A DNA stretch of 7,517 bases from Darwinibacter acetoxidans_A. GTDB lineage: Bacteria; Bacillota; Limnochordia; Darwinibacteriales; Darwinibacteriaceae. Shown piece after piece: positions 1 to 6,232 of this stretch; within the stretch, counting starts at the first letter, position 1, and each line of letters begins with the position of its first letter. The notes under the pieces were generated by a model, which was not told the DNA's origin, did no database searches, and worked only from the letters and a program-made list of their open reading frames with translations. The stretch covers positions 1 to 7,517 of the forward strand of contig JBHGWS010000094.1 of the NCBI GenBank assembly GCA_041936745.1, read 5' to 3'. The position numbers and the translations under genes were made by a program.

Positions 1-1148
1 CTATAGCGGTAAGCTAACAAACTCTTCGCTATTTCCGGAAAGTTCAGGCAGAAAAACGGCTGGATGTAAATCTCGGTATCCCAAAAATAGTGGCCTTCAT
101 ACCCTTCCCCGCTTAATCCTTTGGCGGCAACGTTGCTGAATTCATCGCGGCCGGCGGACTGGAAAAGCTGGTAAATATTATAGCGAAGCGCCAAGGCGAG
201 TTCATCGTTGCCTTTAATCTCGAGCTTTGTGCGCGCCCAAAAGTCAGCTAAAATCTCTTTTTGCGCGGCATAATAGAAAGAAATTGGTTTGGAGGCAGCC
301 TCATAAAGCGCTTCCAGCGCGGCCCGGCGGGGATCCTCATAGCGCAGGGAATCTGCAAAGGAAGCATATTTCACAAACACAGCTTTCTCCCCTTTACGGA
401 TCTCGACAGCCGCGGTTGCTACTGCCTTATGATCAGAAAGAGAAGTCTTGAAAGTAACGTCCCCATGGGATGAAAAGATGTTTTTCACGGCTGAACAGAC
501 GGTGAGGTTGGATCTTTTCGTCCCGGTCATTAAAACCGAAGCCCCTTCCACTATTTCAGCGCTGAGCGGCAGCAGGTAATTTTGCTCTTCCGCCGAAAGC
601 CTGGGATCGGTTGGATCGTAATAATTTTGCACCAAACCTTGGTGCGTGGAAACTATTTCAACATTATCGGAAAAATTAAGGGCTGTAAAACTGTATTCGA
701 TCGTAAAAAGGTTTAACAGAGCGTGGGAAACCAGCCTCGTGATCTCAATTTCGATCTCTTTACCCTGTGGTGAACGCCAAATAAGGCGGCGGCTCGTTGT
801 CCCCGCCCGTAAATTAAGAATACGCTCGTATTCCAATATTTCGCCTCTAAACATGCTGAAGCGCTCGCCGCCTAAGAATATTTCAATTCCCTGCGTATCC
901 GCGACATTCAGCATAACCTGTTTTTCATCGATGAAACCATAAAGCTTTTCAGCGTGTTTTACTGCGGAAAAATCATAAAAACCATTTAAATAAGTGCCCC
1001 GCACGCTGGTGTAGCCTTCCGGGTAACCTTCTTCAAAACAGGCACGCACCCCCAAATAGCCGTTGGCGTTATGGAACAAGGTTTCCTGAAACAAACAGGT
1101 GTCATTGGTCAGATCAAGTGCTTTAACTTGGTAGATATATTTAGACAT
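1..1148 (-). CDS. Glycoside hydrolase family 65 disaccharide phosphorylase, N-terminal half (3' end outside window)
   Basis: I translated this frame by hand: 382 codons from ATG at 1148-1146 are open and run off the window edge. Family members are about 750-800 residues, so roughly half is present. GH65 hallmarks are NGYLGVR at residues 29-35 in the N-terminal beta-sandwich domain, and KGLSGEGYEGHYFWDTEIY (FWDTE at 355-359), which opens the (alpha/alpha)6 catalytic barrel and contributes to the glucose site. The catalytic glutamate and the acceptor-site loop lie beyond the edge. The family splits maltose, trehalose, kojibiose, nigerose or related alpha-glucosides with inorganic phosphate to beta-glucose 1-phosphate; the substrate here cannot be decided. 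There is no signal peptide, so the enzyme is cytoplasmic. The neighbouring pgmB, 40 nt upstream, fits a phosphorylase rather than a hydrolase. An AAGGAGG ribosome site at 1154-1160, 5 nt from the ATG, fixes the start. Confidence 0.93.
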   Translation of the reverse strand, partial: MSKYIYQVKALDLTNDTCLFQETLFHNANGYLGVRACFEEGYPEGYTSVRGTYLNGFYDFSAVKHAEKLYGFIDEKQVMLNVADTQGIEIFLGGERFSMFRGEILEYERILNLRAGTTSRRLIWRSPQGKEIEIEITRLVSHALLNLFTIEYSFTALNFSDNVEIVSTHQGLVQNYYDPTDPRLSAEEQNYLLPLSAEIVEGASVLMTGTKRSNLTVCSAVKNIFSSHGDVTFKTSLSDHKAVATAAVEIRKGEKAVFVKYASFADSLRYEDPRRAALEALYEAASKPISFYYAAQKEILADFWARTKLEIKGNDELALALRYNIYQLFQSAGRDEFSNVAAKGLSGEGYEGHYFWDTEIYIQPFFCLNFPEIAKSLLAYRY

Positions 1149-1188
1149 CTCGGCCTCCTTGCCGGCTGCGGAAAAGAACAAGGTTAAA

Positions 1189-1839
1189 TTAGCGCCGGCG
1201 CATCAGTTCTTCAAAATCCAAAGCGGCCAAATTTTCTGCCCTGAGATGCGCTTTGGCGTAGTTGGCCGCAGAGCCCACACCCACCGCCCGCATTCCCGCA
1301 GCGAGAGCCGCATCTATCCCCGCCTTGGCGTCTTCAATCACGACGCAGGCCGCCGGCTCAACTTCCAAAAGCTCGGCTGCCAGTAGGAAAACTTGCGGAT
1401 CGGGCTTGCTTTTTGTGATGCTGTTGCCGTCGACCACCGCATCGAAACTTTCACTGAGCTCTATCTTTGCCAGAATAAGAGGGGCGTTTTTGCTGGCTGA
1501 GCCGATCGCTGTCTTGTACCCCAAATCCTTAAGTTTCGCCAAAAGATCCAGCACTCCCGGCAGGATGTCCGCCGGGCTTAAATCAGCCAGCAAAGATCTG
1601 TAATAAGAATTTTTCCGCGCAGCTAACCGCTCTTTTTCTCTTTGAGTGTAGGAGCGCTTTGCTCTTTCTAAAATGATCTCAAGACAAGCAAGCCTGCTGA
1701 CACCCCGCAGGCGCTCGTTGATTTCCCTGTCAAAATAAATGCCTTCTTCCGCGGCAAGCTTGGCCCAAGCCCTGTAGTGGTACTCATCAGTTGAAACTAC
1801 TACGCCGTCCAGATCAAAGATAACCGCTTTGATTGCCAT
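1189..1839 (-). CDS. pgmB: Beta-phosphoglucomutase (HAD superfamily)
   Basis: This 216-residue cytoplasmic enzyme interconverts beta-glucose 1-phosphate and glucose 6-phosphate, linking the GH65 phosphorylase product to glycolysis. It is full length for the family. Nearly all key residues of the Lactococcus lactis enzyme are at the same numbers: DLDGV with nucleophile D9 and acid/base D11, R49 in RGVSR, S114-A115 in SASKN, K145 in KSKPDP, and the metal ligands E169-D170 in IEDAKAG. The cap domain lies at about residues 15-85. The start ATG has a GAGGTGA ribosome site at 1847-1853, 7 nt away. The gene begins 28 nt after the second permease and ends 40 nt before the GH65 gene, so it is part of the same operon. 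The conserved cap and core residues make another HAD phosphatase unlikely. Confidence 0.96.
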   Translation of the reverse strand: MAIKAVIFDLDGVVVSTDEYHYRAWAKLAAEEGIYFDREINERLRGVSRLACLEIILERAKRSYTQREKERLAARKNSYYRSLLADLSPADILPGVLDLLAKLKDLGYKTAIGSASKNAPLILAKIELSESFDAVVDGNSITKSKPDPQVFLLAAELLEVEPAACVVIEDAKAGIDAALAAGMRAVGVGSAANYAKAHLRAENLAALDFEELMRRR

Positions 1840-1867
1840 AAATAAATCACCTCATTCTGCTTTCGGC

Positions 1868-2731
1868 CTAGCCTTTAACCGCACCGCCCAAAAGCCCCCG
1901 CACAAAATATTTCTGCAGGGAGAAAAAGACAACTAAAGGAACCGCCATGGAAACAAAAGCGGCCGCTGTTAAAAGATGCCAGTCTTGGCCGTAAGAGCCC
2001 ACCAAACTGGAAAGGCGCATAGTTAAAGGCGCAACCGACTGATGGCCGCCTAAATAAATTAAAGCAACTAAAAGATCATTCCAGACAAACAGGAATTGGA
2101 AAATTACTAATGAAGCCAAAGCGGGCACCGATAAAGGCAGGGCTAATTTGATGAAAGTAGTCCAAACGGAAGCCCCGTCGATGTGAGCCGCCTCGAAAAG
2201 ATCATCCGGCAGAGAGTCAAAAAAACTGTGCAGCATGAAGATGGCAAACGGCAGCCCATAGCCGGTGTGGACCAGCCATAAACCGACAAACGTGCCCGAA
2301 AGGCTCAACTTGTTGTACAACCGCAACACGGGTACAAAAGTCATCTGCGTGGGCACAACCAACATCATGACTATCAGCCCATAGAAAAAGCCGCGGCCGC
2401 CAAAGTGGAGCCTGGATAGGCCGAAAGCGGCCAGGGCAGCTAAAAACACGGGTAGAACGGTCCCTCCCACAGTAATGATAAAGCTGTTGCGAAAAGCCGT
2501 ACTCATTCCGCCGGTTGTTAAAACGCTCCGGTAATTTTCAAAAGTATATTTGGTGAACTTAAGGGGGCTTGACAAAACCGTCCACCAGCCGGAATAAGCA
2601 ACGTCGCTGGCGGGGCGGAAGGAGGTGATGAATAAGCCGAGTGTCGGTAGGATCCAAATGATTATGGCGAAAATGACCACTGCATAAACAACAATTTTCG
2701 GCGTAACCCTTTTTAACCTCTGTTTAGTCAT
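1868..2731 (-). CDS. Carbohydrate ABC transporter permease, MalG/AglG type (CUT1)
   Basis: This 287-residue inner-membrane protein is one of the two channel subunits of the sugar importer. About six hydrophobic segments are visible, the first at residues 13-37. The cytoplasmic EAA loop that docks on the ATPase starts at residue 180 (EAAHIDGAS) and ends with LPLSVPA near 204. The chosen ATG at 2731-2729 follows GGGGGAGG (2738-2745) with a 6-nt spacer. An in-frame start at 2770 would add 13 residues and overlap the previous gene, so I reject it. The stop of the upstream permease gene and this start form TAAGATG, one base apart, and the ribosome site lies inside the upstream gene. This suggests translational coupling and a fixed subunit ratio. 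The order binding protein, F-type, G-type is usual for CUT1 systems. Confidence 0.93.
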   Translation of the reverse strand: MTKQRLKRVTPKIVVYAVVIFAIIIWILPTLGLFITSFRPASDVAYSGWWTVLSSPLKFTKYTFENYRSVLTTGGMSTAFRNSFIITVGGTVLPVFLAALAAFGLSRLHFGGRGFFYGLIVMMLVVPTQMTFVPVLRLYNKLSLSGTFVGLWLVHTGYGLPFAIFMLHSFFDSLPDDLFEAAHIDGASVWTTFIKLALPLSVPALASLVIFQFLFVWNDLLVALIYLGGHQSVAPLTMRLSSLVGSYGQDWHLLTAAAFVSMAVPLVVFFSLQKYFVRGLLGGAVKG

Positions 2732-2732
2732 C

Positions 2733-3596
2733 TTAAGCCTCCCCCTGCAGCTTTGCCCTAATGTTAACATACATCACCGGTATAATCATCAAAAACAAAA
2801 TTACGGCGATGGCACTGGCCCGGCCCGTGTTGGCAAACTGGAACATCTCTTTAAACATGCGGTTAGCAATTACTTCAGTCCCGAAGTTGCCGTTTGTCAT
2901 TACGTAGATAATGTCAAAGATTTTCAACACGTTCATCAGCATGGTCGTAATAACCACAGAAAGTGCCGGCCTCATTTCCGGTATGATAACATGCCAAAAA
3001 AGCTGCAGTTCATTGGCACCGTCAACCCTACCCGCTTCCAGCATTTCTTGCGGGATCCCTTTGTAAGCGGCGGAGAGAATAACCATGCAGTAACCGGTCC
3101 AAATCCAAACCCCCACCATAATCAAGGCGAAATTATTCAGCGGCGCCTGTAAAAGCCAGCCTTTCGGCTCAAAACCCAAGACAACTAAGATTTGATTCAA
3201 AAGGCCGATTTGCGCGGCATCGGCCGGCTTATAATTGTACATAAATTTCCAAACTACGCCGGCCCCGACAAATGAGACTGCCATCGGCATGAAGATTATA
3301 GATTTGACGATTCGTTCAATCTTGACCCTGTCGGCCAATATGGCAAAGAAAAGTCCCAGGCCAACGGTACCCGCCGTGAAAAAAATCAGCCAAAGCAGGT
3401 TGTTCTTAAAGGCCCGCAGCATCACCTGTGAGGTAAAAACATAGCGGTAGTTAGCTAAGCCCACAAAATTTTCCGACCGCCGATCCAGAAAACTTAAAAT
3501 AACGGTTTGCAGCGTGGGGTAGATTTGATAAATAAGCAAAAATAAAACAGCAGGGCCGACATAAAAAACGGGAGCCATTCCGGCTTTTCGTTTCAT
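2733..3596 (-). CDS. Sugar ABC transporter permease, MalF/AglF type (CUT1)
   Basis: This 287-residue inner-membrane subunit pairs with the G-type permease encoded directly downstream. Six hydrophobic segments can be placed at about residues 10-35, 66-88, 98-118, 155-177, 211-232 and 260-278. The EAA loop runs from about 187 (EAGRVDGANELQLF) to IIPEMRP near 210, with the conserved glycine at G193. The length is near the short AglF/UgpA-like size, and it lacks the large extra periplasmic domain of enteric MalF. The ATG at 3596-3594 follows GGGAGGA (3603-3609) with a 6-nt spacer. A longer frame opening at 3731 would overlap the binding-protein gene and an intergenic hairpin, so I reject that start. 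The gene follows the binding-protein gene after 67 bp. Confidence 0.93.
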   Translation of the reverse strand: MKRKAGMAPVFYVGPAVLFLLIYQIYPTLQTVILSFLDRRSENFVGLANYRYVFTSQVMLRAFKNNLLWLIFFTAGTVGLGLFFAILADRVKIERIVKSIIFMPMAVSFVGAGVVWKFMYNYKPADAAQIGLLNQILVVLGFEPKGWLLQAPLNNFALIMVGVWIWTGYCMVILSAAYKGIPQEMLEAGRVDGANELQLFWHVIIPEMRPALSVVITTMLMNVLKIFDIIYVMTNGNFGTEVIANRMFKEMFQFANTGRASAIAVILFLMIIPVMYVNIRAKLQGEA

Positions 3597-3616
3597 GGCA
3601 TATCCTCCCAGGTTTA

Positions 3617-3653
3617 AAGAGAGGGCCTGCCCCAAAAAGGGCAAGCCTCTCTT
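3617..3653 (-). promoter_or_regulatory. Stem-loop between binding-protein gene and permease genes
   Basis: Outer arms AAGAGAGG (3617-3624) and CCTCTCTT (3646-3653) pair over 8 bp. Inner arms TGCCC (3628-3632) and GGGCA (3639-3643) add 5 bp, with a small irregular internal loop and a 6-nt apical loop. It starts 10 nt after the binding-protein stop. The minus-strand sequence after it is only TTTAAACC-like, so a full intrinsic terminator is doubtful. Such hairpins between receptor and permease genes in sugar operons commonly stabilise the upstream message or cause partial termination, lowering permease levels. Confidence 0.65.
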
Positions 3654-3663
3654 AAAATTCGCT

Positions 3664-4932
3664 TTAGTAGGTATCTTGGGCAACAGATTCGATGTATTCC
3701 AGCACCGAATCCAAATCTTCGCCGCCCACATACATCAAAGTACCTTCCCAAAATGCACCGGAGCCCACCGCAGCAGGCATCGAGTCGGAACCGTCAAAAC
3801 GGAAAACTTCTGCATCGTTGAGGACTTGAGCCATTTCCCGCGTTAAATCATCCGGATAAATGGCAGGATCAATCTTACTGTTTGTCCCCAGTTTGCCCAG
3901 GTCGCGCACCCAGATCTCCTGCGCTTCCGCGCTGGCCAAAAACTCCATGAAAGCGGCCGCTTCCGGCGTATCGCTGAATTGAGCGACCATGTCTCCTGCA
4001 CCGAGCATGGGGTTGCCGAATTCCGGTTTAATTGGGGGGAAGGGGAAGAAAGTGACATCTTCGCCGATTTTTACATCGGGATTGGCATCTTGGATAAAGC
4101 CCGTCACAAAGCTTGCTTGGCGGTGCATCATAGCCCGCGGCGGGTCGGTAAAGAGATCGTTGACGGAATCGCCAAAATCTGTGGAAAGCACGGCGACAGG
4201 CCCTCCGTAGACGTAATCGCTGTTCGTTGCAATCTTACCAAAGATCTCAAATGCTTCTCTCACCGTAGGGTGAGTCCAGGGAATTTCATGCGCCACCCAC
4301 TGATCGTAAAGCTCGGGGCTGCCGATCCTCAGCATGATATCTTCGATCCAGTCTGTAGCAGGCCAGCCGCTGGCAGCACCGGATTCCAGGCCCATCGCCC
4401 AAGGAGTGTCACCGTTTGCTACCATTTGATCCATCAGCTCTTCCATCTCTTCCCAGGTTTCAGGCACTTCGTACCCTTTAGCTTGGAACTGATCGGGCCT
4501 GTACCAAACGAGGCTTTTAATATCAGCTGCGATCATGATCGCGTAAAGCCCGTCCTCGTAAGAACCAAGTTCAATCCAAGCGGGGCCCATTTCTGCCCGG
4601 ATTAATTCCGCATCCAAAGATTCGTTCAAATTAACCAGAGCACCCTGTTCAACGTATTCCTTCATTGCCCCCGGCCCCGGTATTGCCGCTACATCGGGCG
4701 GGTTGCCTGCCGCCAAGCGGGTCTGCAGCAGCGTGGGCAGATCGCGGGTGCCTTCGAATTGGACTTTAATCCCCGTCTTTTCCGTAAAGGCAGCCATGAC
4801 CGCTTCAAACGATTCCAATTCTTGGCCGCCCCAAACGCCCATCATGGTTACCATTTTTTCTTGGGCAAAAACTGTGAAGGAGAGGGAAAACACCAGCAGG
4901 AAACTAAGTGCCAGTAACAAGTTTCTTCTCAC
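3664..4932 (-). CDS. Sugar ABC transporter substrate-binding protein (extracellular solute-binding family 1, AglE-like)
   Basis: This 422-residue secreted receptor delivers sugar to the two permeases encoded next. Residues 1-23 form a classic signal peptide: MRRN, a hydrophobic run, then VFA before Q24, a type I cleavage site. There is no lipobox cysteine, so the mature protein should be soluble, presumably periplasmic. The body resembles alpha-glucoside binding proteins: a VWGGQELESFEAVMAAF opening, then RLAAGNPPDVAAIPGPG near residues 72-88. The ligand is probably an oligosaccharide with an alpha-glucose unit, judged from the GH65 neighbour; this is inference. The start is GTG at 4932-4930, supported by GAGGAGGT (4939-4946) with 7 nt between AGGAGG and the GTG, and by the signal peptide beginning right there. 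It lies 72 bp after lacI. Confidence 0.92.
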   Translation of the reverse strand: MRRNLLLALSFLLVFSLSFTVFAQEKMVTMMGVWGGQELESFEAVMAAFTEKTGIKVQFEGTRDLPTLLQTRLAAGNPPDVAAIPGPGAMKEYVEQGALVNLNESLDAELIRAEMGPAWIELGSYEDGLYAIMIAADIKSLVWYRPDQFQAKGYEVPETWEEMEELMDQMVANGDTPWAMGLESGAASGWPATDWIEDIMLRIGSPELYDQWVAHEIPWTHPTVREAFEIFGKIATNSDYVYGGPVAVLSTDFGDSVNDLFTDPPRAMMHRQASFVTGFIQDANPDVKIGEDVTFFPFPPIKPEFGNPMLGAGDMVAQFSDTPEAAAFMEFLASAEAQEIWVRDLGKLGTNSKIDPAIYPDDLTREMAQVLNDAEVFRFDGSDSMPAAVGSGAFWEGTLMYVGGEDLDSVLEYIESVAQDTY

Positions 4933-4938
4933 TTTTTA

Positions 4939-4946
4939 ACCTCCTC
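4939..4946 (-). promoter_or_regulatory. Strong ribosome binding site deciding the GTG start of the binding protein
   Basis: Minus-strand GAGGAGGT contains a full AGGAGG core 7 nt before GTG (4932-4930). Its strength fits the high expression usually needed for a soluble receptor compared with its permeases. Confidence 0.8.
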
Positions 4947-5004
4947 AAATTTTTAAACTTAACTCAGCCTTGCCGTTTTGATTTTAATTATCCCCCCTTA
5001 GAAT

Positions 5005-6009
5005 TCAGATCTGCCGTACAGAATCCCGCACCACGATTTTGTGGGGCAGGTATGTGTATTGCTCTTGCGGTTTTTTGCCTTTTTTAAGATTGTCGAGTTT
5101 CCCCATGGCCTGCCGGCCGATTTCATAGATGGGCTGGGCCACGGTAGTAAGCTTAGGAATGCTCATCTTCGCTATTTTCGTGTTGTCGAAACCTAAAATC
5201 GAAATATCCCCCGGCACATTTAAACCGAGCTCGTTTAAGTAGGAGATGGCCCCTAATGCCATTTCGTCACTGGCCGTAAAGACCGCGGTCAGTGCCGGAT
5301 TCCTCTGATAGAGCCTCGCCATGGCGGCATAGCCGCCGTCGTAGCGAAAATCGGCAAACTCCACCCTCTCTTTCCCGTCTCGAAGCCCCAGCAATTCTCT
5401 GCAGGCCCGTTTGAAACCGAGATAACGGGGCAAACCGGCAACCAAATCGTCTTTGGGCCCACTGATCATGCCTAGATTGGTGTGGCCTTTCTGCCACAGG
5501 TACTTAACGGCATCGAAGCCTGCTTTTTCGTCATCTATCTTAACTGCCGGAATATCTCCCGCGGCGGCAAGAGTGGCGGCAAGGACAACGGGGATCTTCA
5601 TTTGTGCTACGATTTGCCCGTATTCTTCGTTGAAATGTTCACTGGTAAAGACAATGCCGTCTACCTGTTTTTGTTTTAAGACGTCGAGATAGTGGACCAT
5701 GCGCTCGCGGTTGCGGTCAGTGTTGCATAAAATCAGGCTGATTCCCCGCTCATGCCCGGCATCTTCTAAGCCTTTCACTAATTCCGAGGCGTAGTTGTTG
5801 GAGATGTCGGGGATCAAAACGCCGACCGTGTGGGTTTTTTTGTAAATCAACCCCCTGGCAAGTGCGTTAGGGCTGTAGCCTAACTCCGCTATTGCCTTTT
5901 CCACTCTTCTTCGCTTTTTGTCACTGACAATTTCCGGTGTATTCATTACCCGGGAGACGGTACTGATGGATACGCCGGACAGCCTCGCCACATCTCTAAT
6001 GGTTGCCAA
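5005..6009 (-). CDS. LacI family transcriptional regulator
   Basis: This 334-residue regulator probably represses its own operon until a sugar ligand binds. Residues 4-23 (IRDVARLSGVSISTVSRVMN) are the LacI helix-turn-helix. The hinge helix is near 47-54 (PNALARGL), with L54 at the position of the PurR leucine that wedges into the minor groove at the operator centre. From about residue 60 follows the periplasmic-binding-protein-like ligand domain, starting VGVLIPDISNNYASELVKG and including GDISILGFDN. It is full length. The start is TTG (6009-6007), chosen because MATIRDV is the universal family start and GAGGT (6017-6021) sits 7 nt away. Two matching operators lie in the leader. It is the first gene after the promoter and is followed by the transporter genes. 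The effector cannot be read from sequence; candidates are the imported disaccharide or a breakdown product. Confidence 0.95.
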   Translation of the reverse strand: MATIRDVARLSGVSISTVSRVMNTPEIVSDKKRRRVEKAIAELGYSPNALARGLIYKKTHTVGVLIPDISNNYASELVKGLEDAGHERGISLILCNTDRNRERMVHYLDVLKQKQVDGIVFTSEHFNEEYGQIVAQMKIPVVLAATLAAAGDIPAVKIDDEKAGFDAVKYLWQKGHTNLGMISGPKDDLVAGLPRYLGFKRACRELLGLRDGKERVEFADFRYDGGYAAMARLYQRNPALTAVFTASDEMALGAISYLNELGLNVPGDISILGFDNTKIAKMSIPKLTTVAQPIYEIGRQAMGKLDNLKKGKKPQEQYTYLPHKIVVRDSVRQI

Positions 6010-6016
6010 GGGATCT

Positions 6017-6023
6017 ACCTCGC
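6017..6023 (-). promoter_or_regulatory. Ribosome binding site deciding the TTG start of the lacI-family gene
   Basis: Minus-strand GCGAGGT places GAGGT 7 nt before the TTG at 6009-6007. Together with the conserved MATIRDV start it supports this uncommon start codon. No in-frame ATG near the 5' end would retain the helix-turn-helix. Confidence 0.7.
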
Positions 6024-6034
6024 CTTTATAAAAG

Positions 6035-6052
6035 TCTGAAAACCTTTTCAGA
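6035..6052 (-). promoter_or_regulatory. LacI-family operator O2, in the leader
   Basis: This is TCTGAAAACCTTTTCAGA, 8-bp inverted arms around the same CC centre, in the same orientation as O1. Centre-to-centre distance from O1 is 64 bp, close to six helical turns, so both sites face the same side of the DNA. It lies 13 bp upstream of the lacI ribosome binding site. Bound repressor here could act as a roadblock or cooperate with repressor at O1. Confidence 0.75.
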
Positions 6053-6068
6053 AACAGAAACAGCAGTG

Positions 6069-6086
6069 CCTAAGATTCCTCTTAGG
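6069..6086 (-). repeat. Perfect 7-bp inverted repeat between the two operators (leader hairpin)
   Basis: Arms CCTAAGA and TCTTAGG flank TTCC on the plus strand. In the minus-strand transcript this reads CCUAAGA-GGAA-UCUUAGG, a 7-bp stem closed by GGAA, which fits the GNRA tetraloop pattern. No U-run follows, so it is not an intrinsic terminator. It may be an RNA stabilising hairpin or a binding site for another regulator; I cannot tell which. Confidence 0.6.
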
Positions 6087-6100
6087 TTGCAGGTAGAGTC

Positions 6101-6114
6101 TGAAAACCTTTTCA
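6101..6114 (-). promoter_or_regulatory. LacI-family operator O1, overlapping the transcription start
   Basis: The site is TGAAAACCTTTTCA on the plus strand, 6-bp inverted arms around a CC centre. It is a classic LacI/GalR-type half-site pair placed from about +1 to +14 of the predicted transcript. The preceding GTC is shared with the second copy, making a 17-bp exact direct repeat (6098-6114 and 6034-6050). It resembles a catabolite-responsive element but lacks the central CG, so the adjacent LacI regulator is the better candidate ligand. Confidence 0.78.
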
Positions 6115-6120
6115 TGAGTA

Positions 6121-6149
6121 ATCATAACACACCTTAACACAGATTTCAA
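6121..6149 (-). promoter_or_regulatory. Sigma-A type promoter of the lacI-transporter-pgmB-GH65 operon
   Basis: On the minus strand, -35 TTGAAA (6149-6144) and -10 TATGAT (6126-6121) are separated by exactly 17 bp. The -10 is preceded by TGT, an extended -10 element. Predicted transcription start is near 6114, giving a leader of about 105 nt before the lacI TTG. The start falls on the edge of the upstream operator, so bound repressor would block initiation. This is the best promoter match I found in the window. Confidence 0.8.
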
Positions 6150-6190
6150 CAGTCAATTTGCTATTTAACAAAATTGAAGCCGGAGAAAAC

Positions 6191-6228
6191 AAAAAACGGC
6201 GGAGATATGAAAACACCCCGCTGTTTTC
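6191..6228 (-). terminator. Candidate weak intrinsic terminator after the PdxA2-like gene
   Basis: On the minus strand, just after the stop, GAAAACA-GCGGGG-TGTTTTC forms a 7-bp AT-rich hairpin (6228-6209). An overlapping alternative pairs GCGG (6221-6218) with CCGC (6202-6199), followed two bases later by six T (6196-6191) and then more T. The second form has a long loop, so strength is uncertain. Its position between the upstream operon and the new promoter makes the role plausible. Confidence 0.45.
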
Positions 6229-6232
6229 TTGC

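Noticed and set aside
646..942. A plus-strand open frame of 98 residues
   Set aside because: It is antisense to the GH65 gene, which is open without interruption and carries family motifs through this stretch.
2733..3731. A longer start for the F-type permease at 3731
   Set aside because: The extra 45 residues would overlap the receptor gene and cross the hairpin, are not membrane-like, and the ATG at 3596 has its own strong ribosome site.
3979..4605. A 208-residue open frame on the plus strand
   Set aside because: It lies wholly antisense to the receptor gene, has no family resemblance and no good ribosome site, and reflects codon bias of the opposite strand.
4933..5004. A separate promoter or operator between lacI and the receptor gene
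   Set aside because: The 72 bp are AT-rich but show no -35/-10 pair with proper spacing, no TGAAAA-type dyad and no terminator, so read-through from the lacI promoter is the simpler view.
6101..6114. Reading the operators as CcpA catabolite-responsive elements
   Set aside because: The arms are similar, but the central CG that cre sites need is CC here in both copies, and a dedicated LacI-family gene is adjacent. Dual use is not excluded.
6151..6156. TTGACT as the -35 box of the lacI promoter
   Set aside because: It is a closer consensus hexamer but sits 24 bp from TATGAT, and no -10 lies 16-18 bp from it. TTGAAA at 6149-6144 gives the exact 17-bp spacing.
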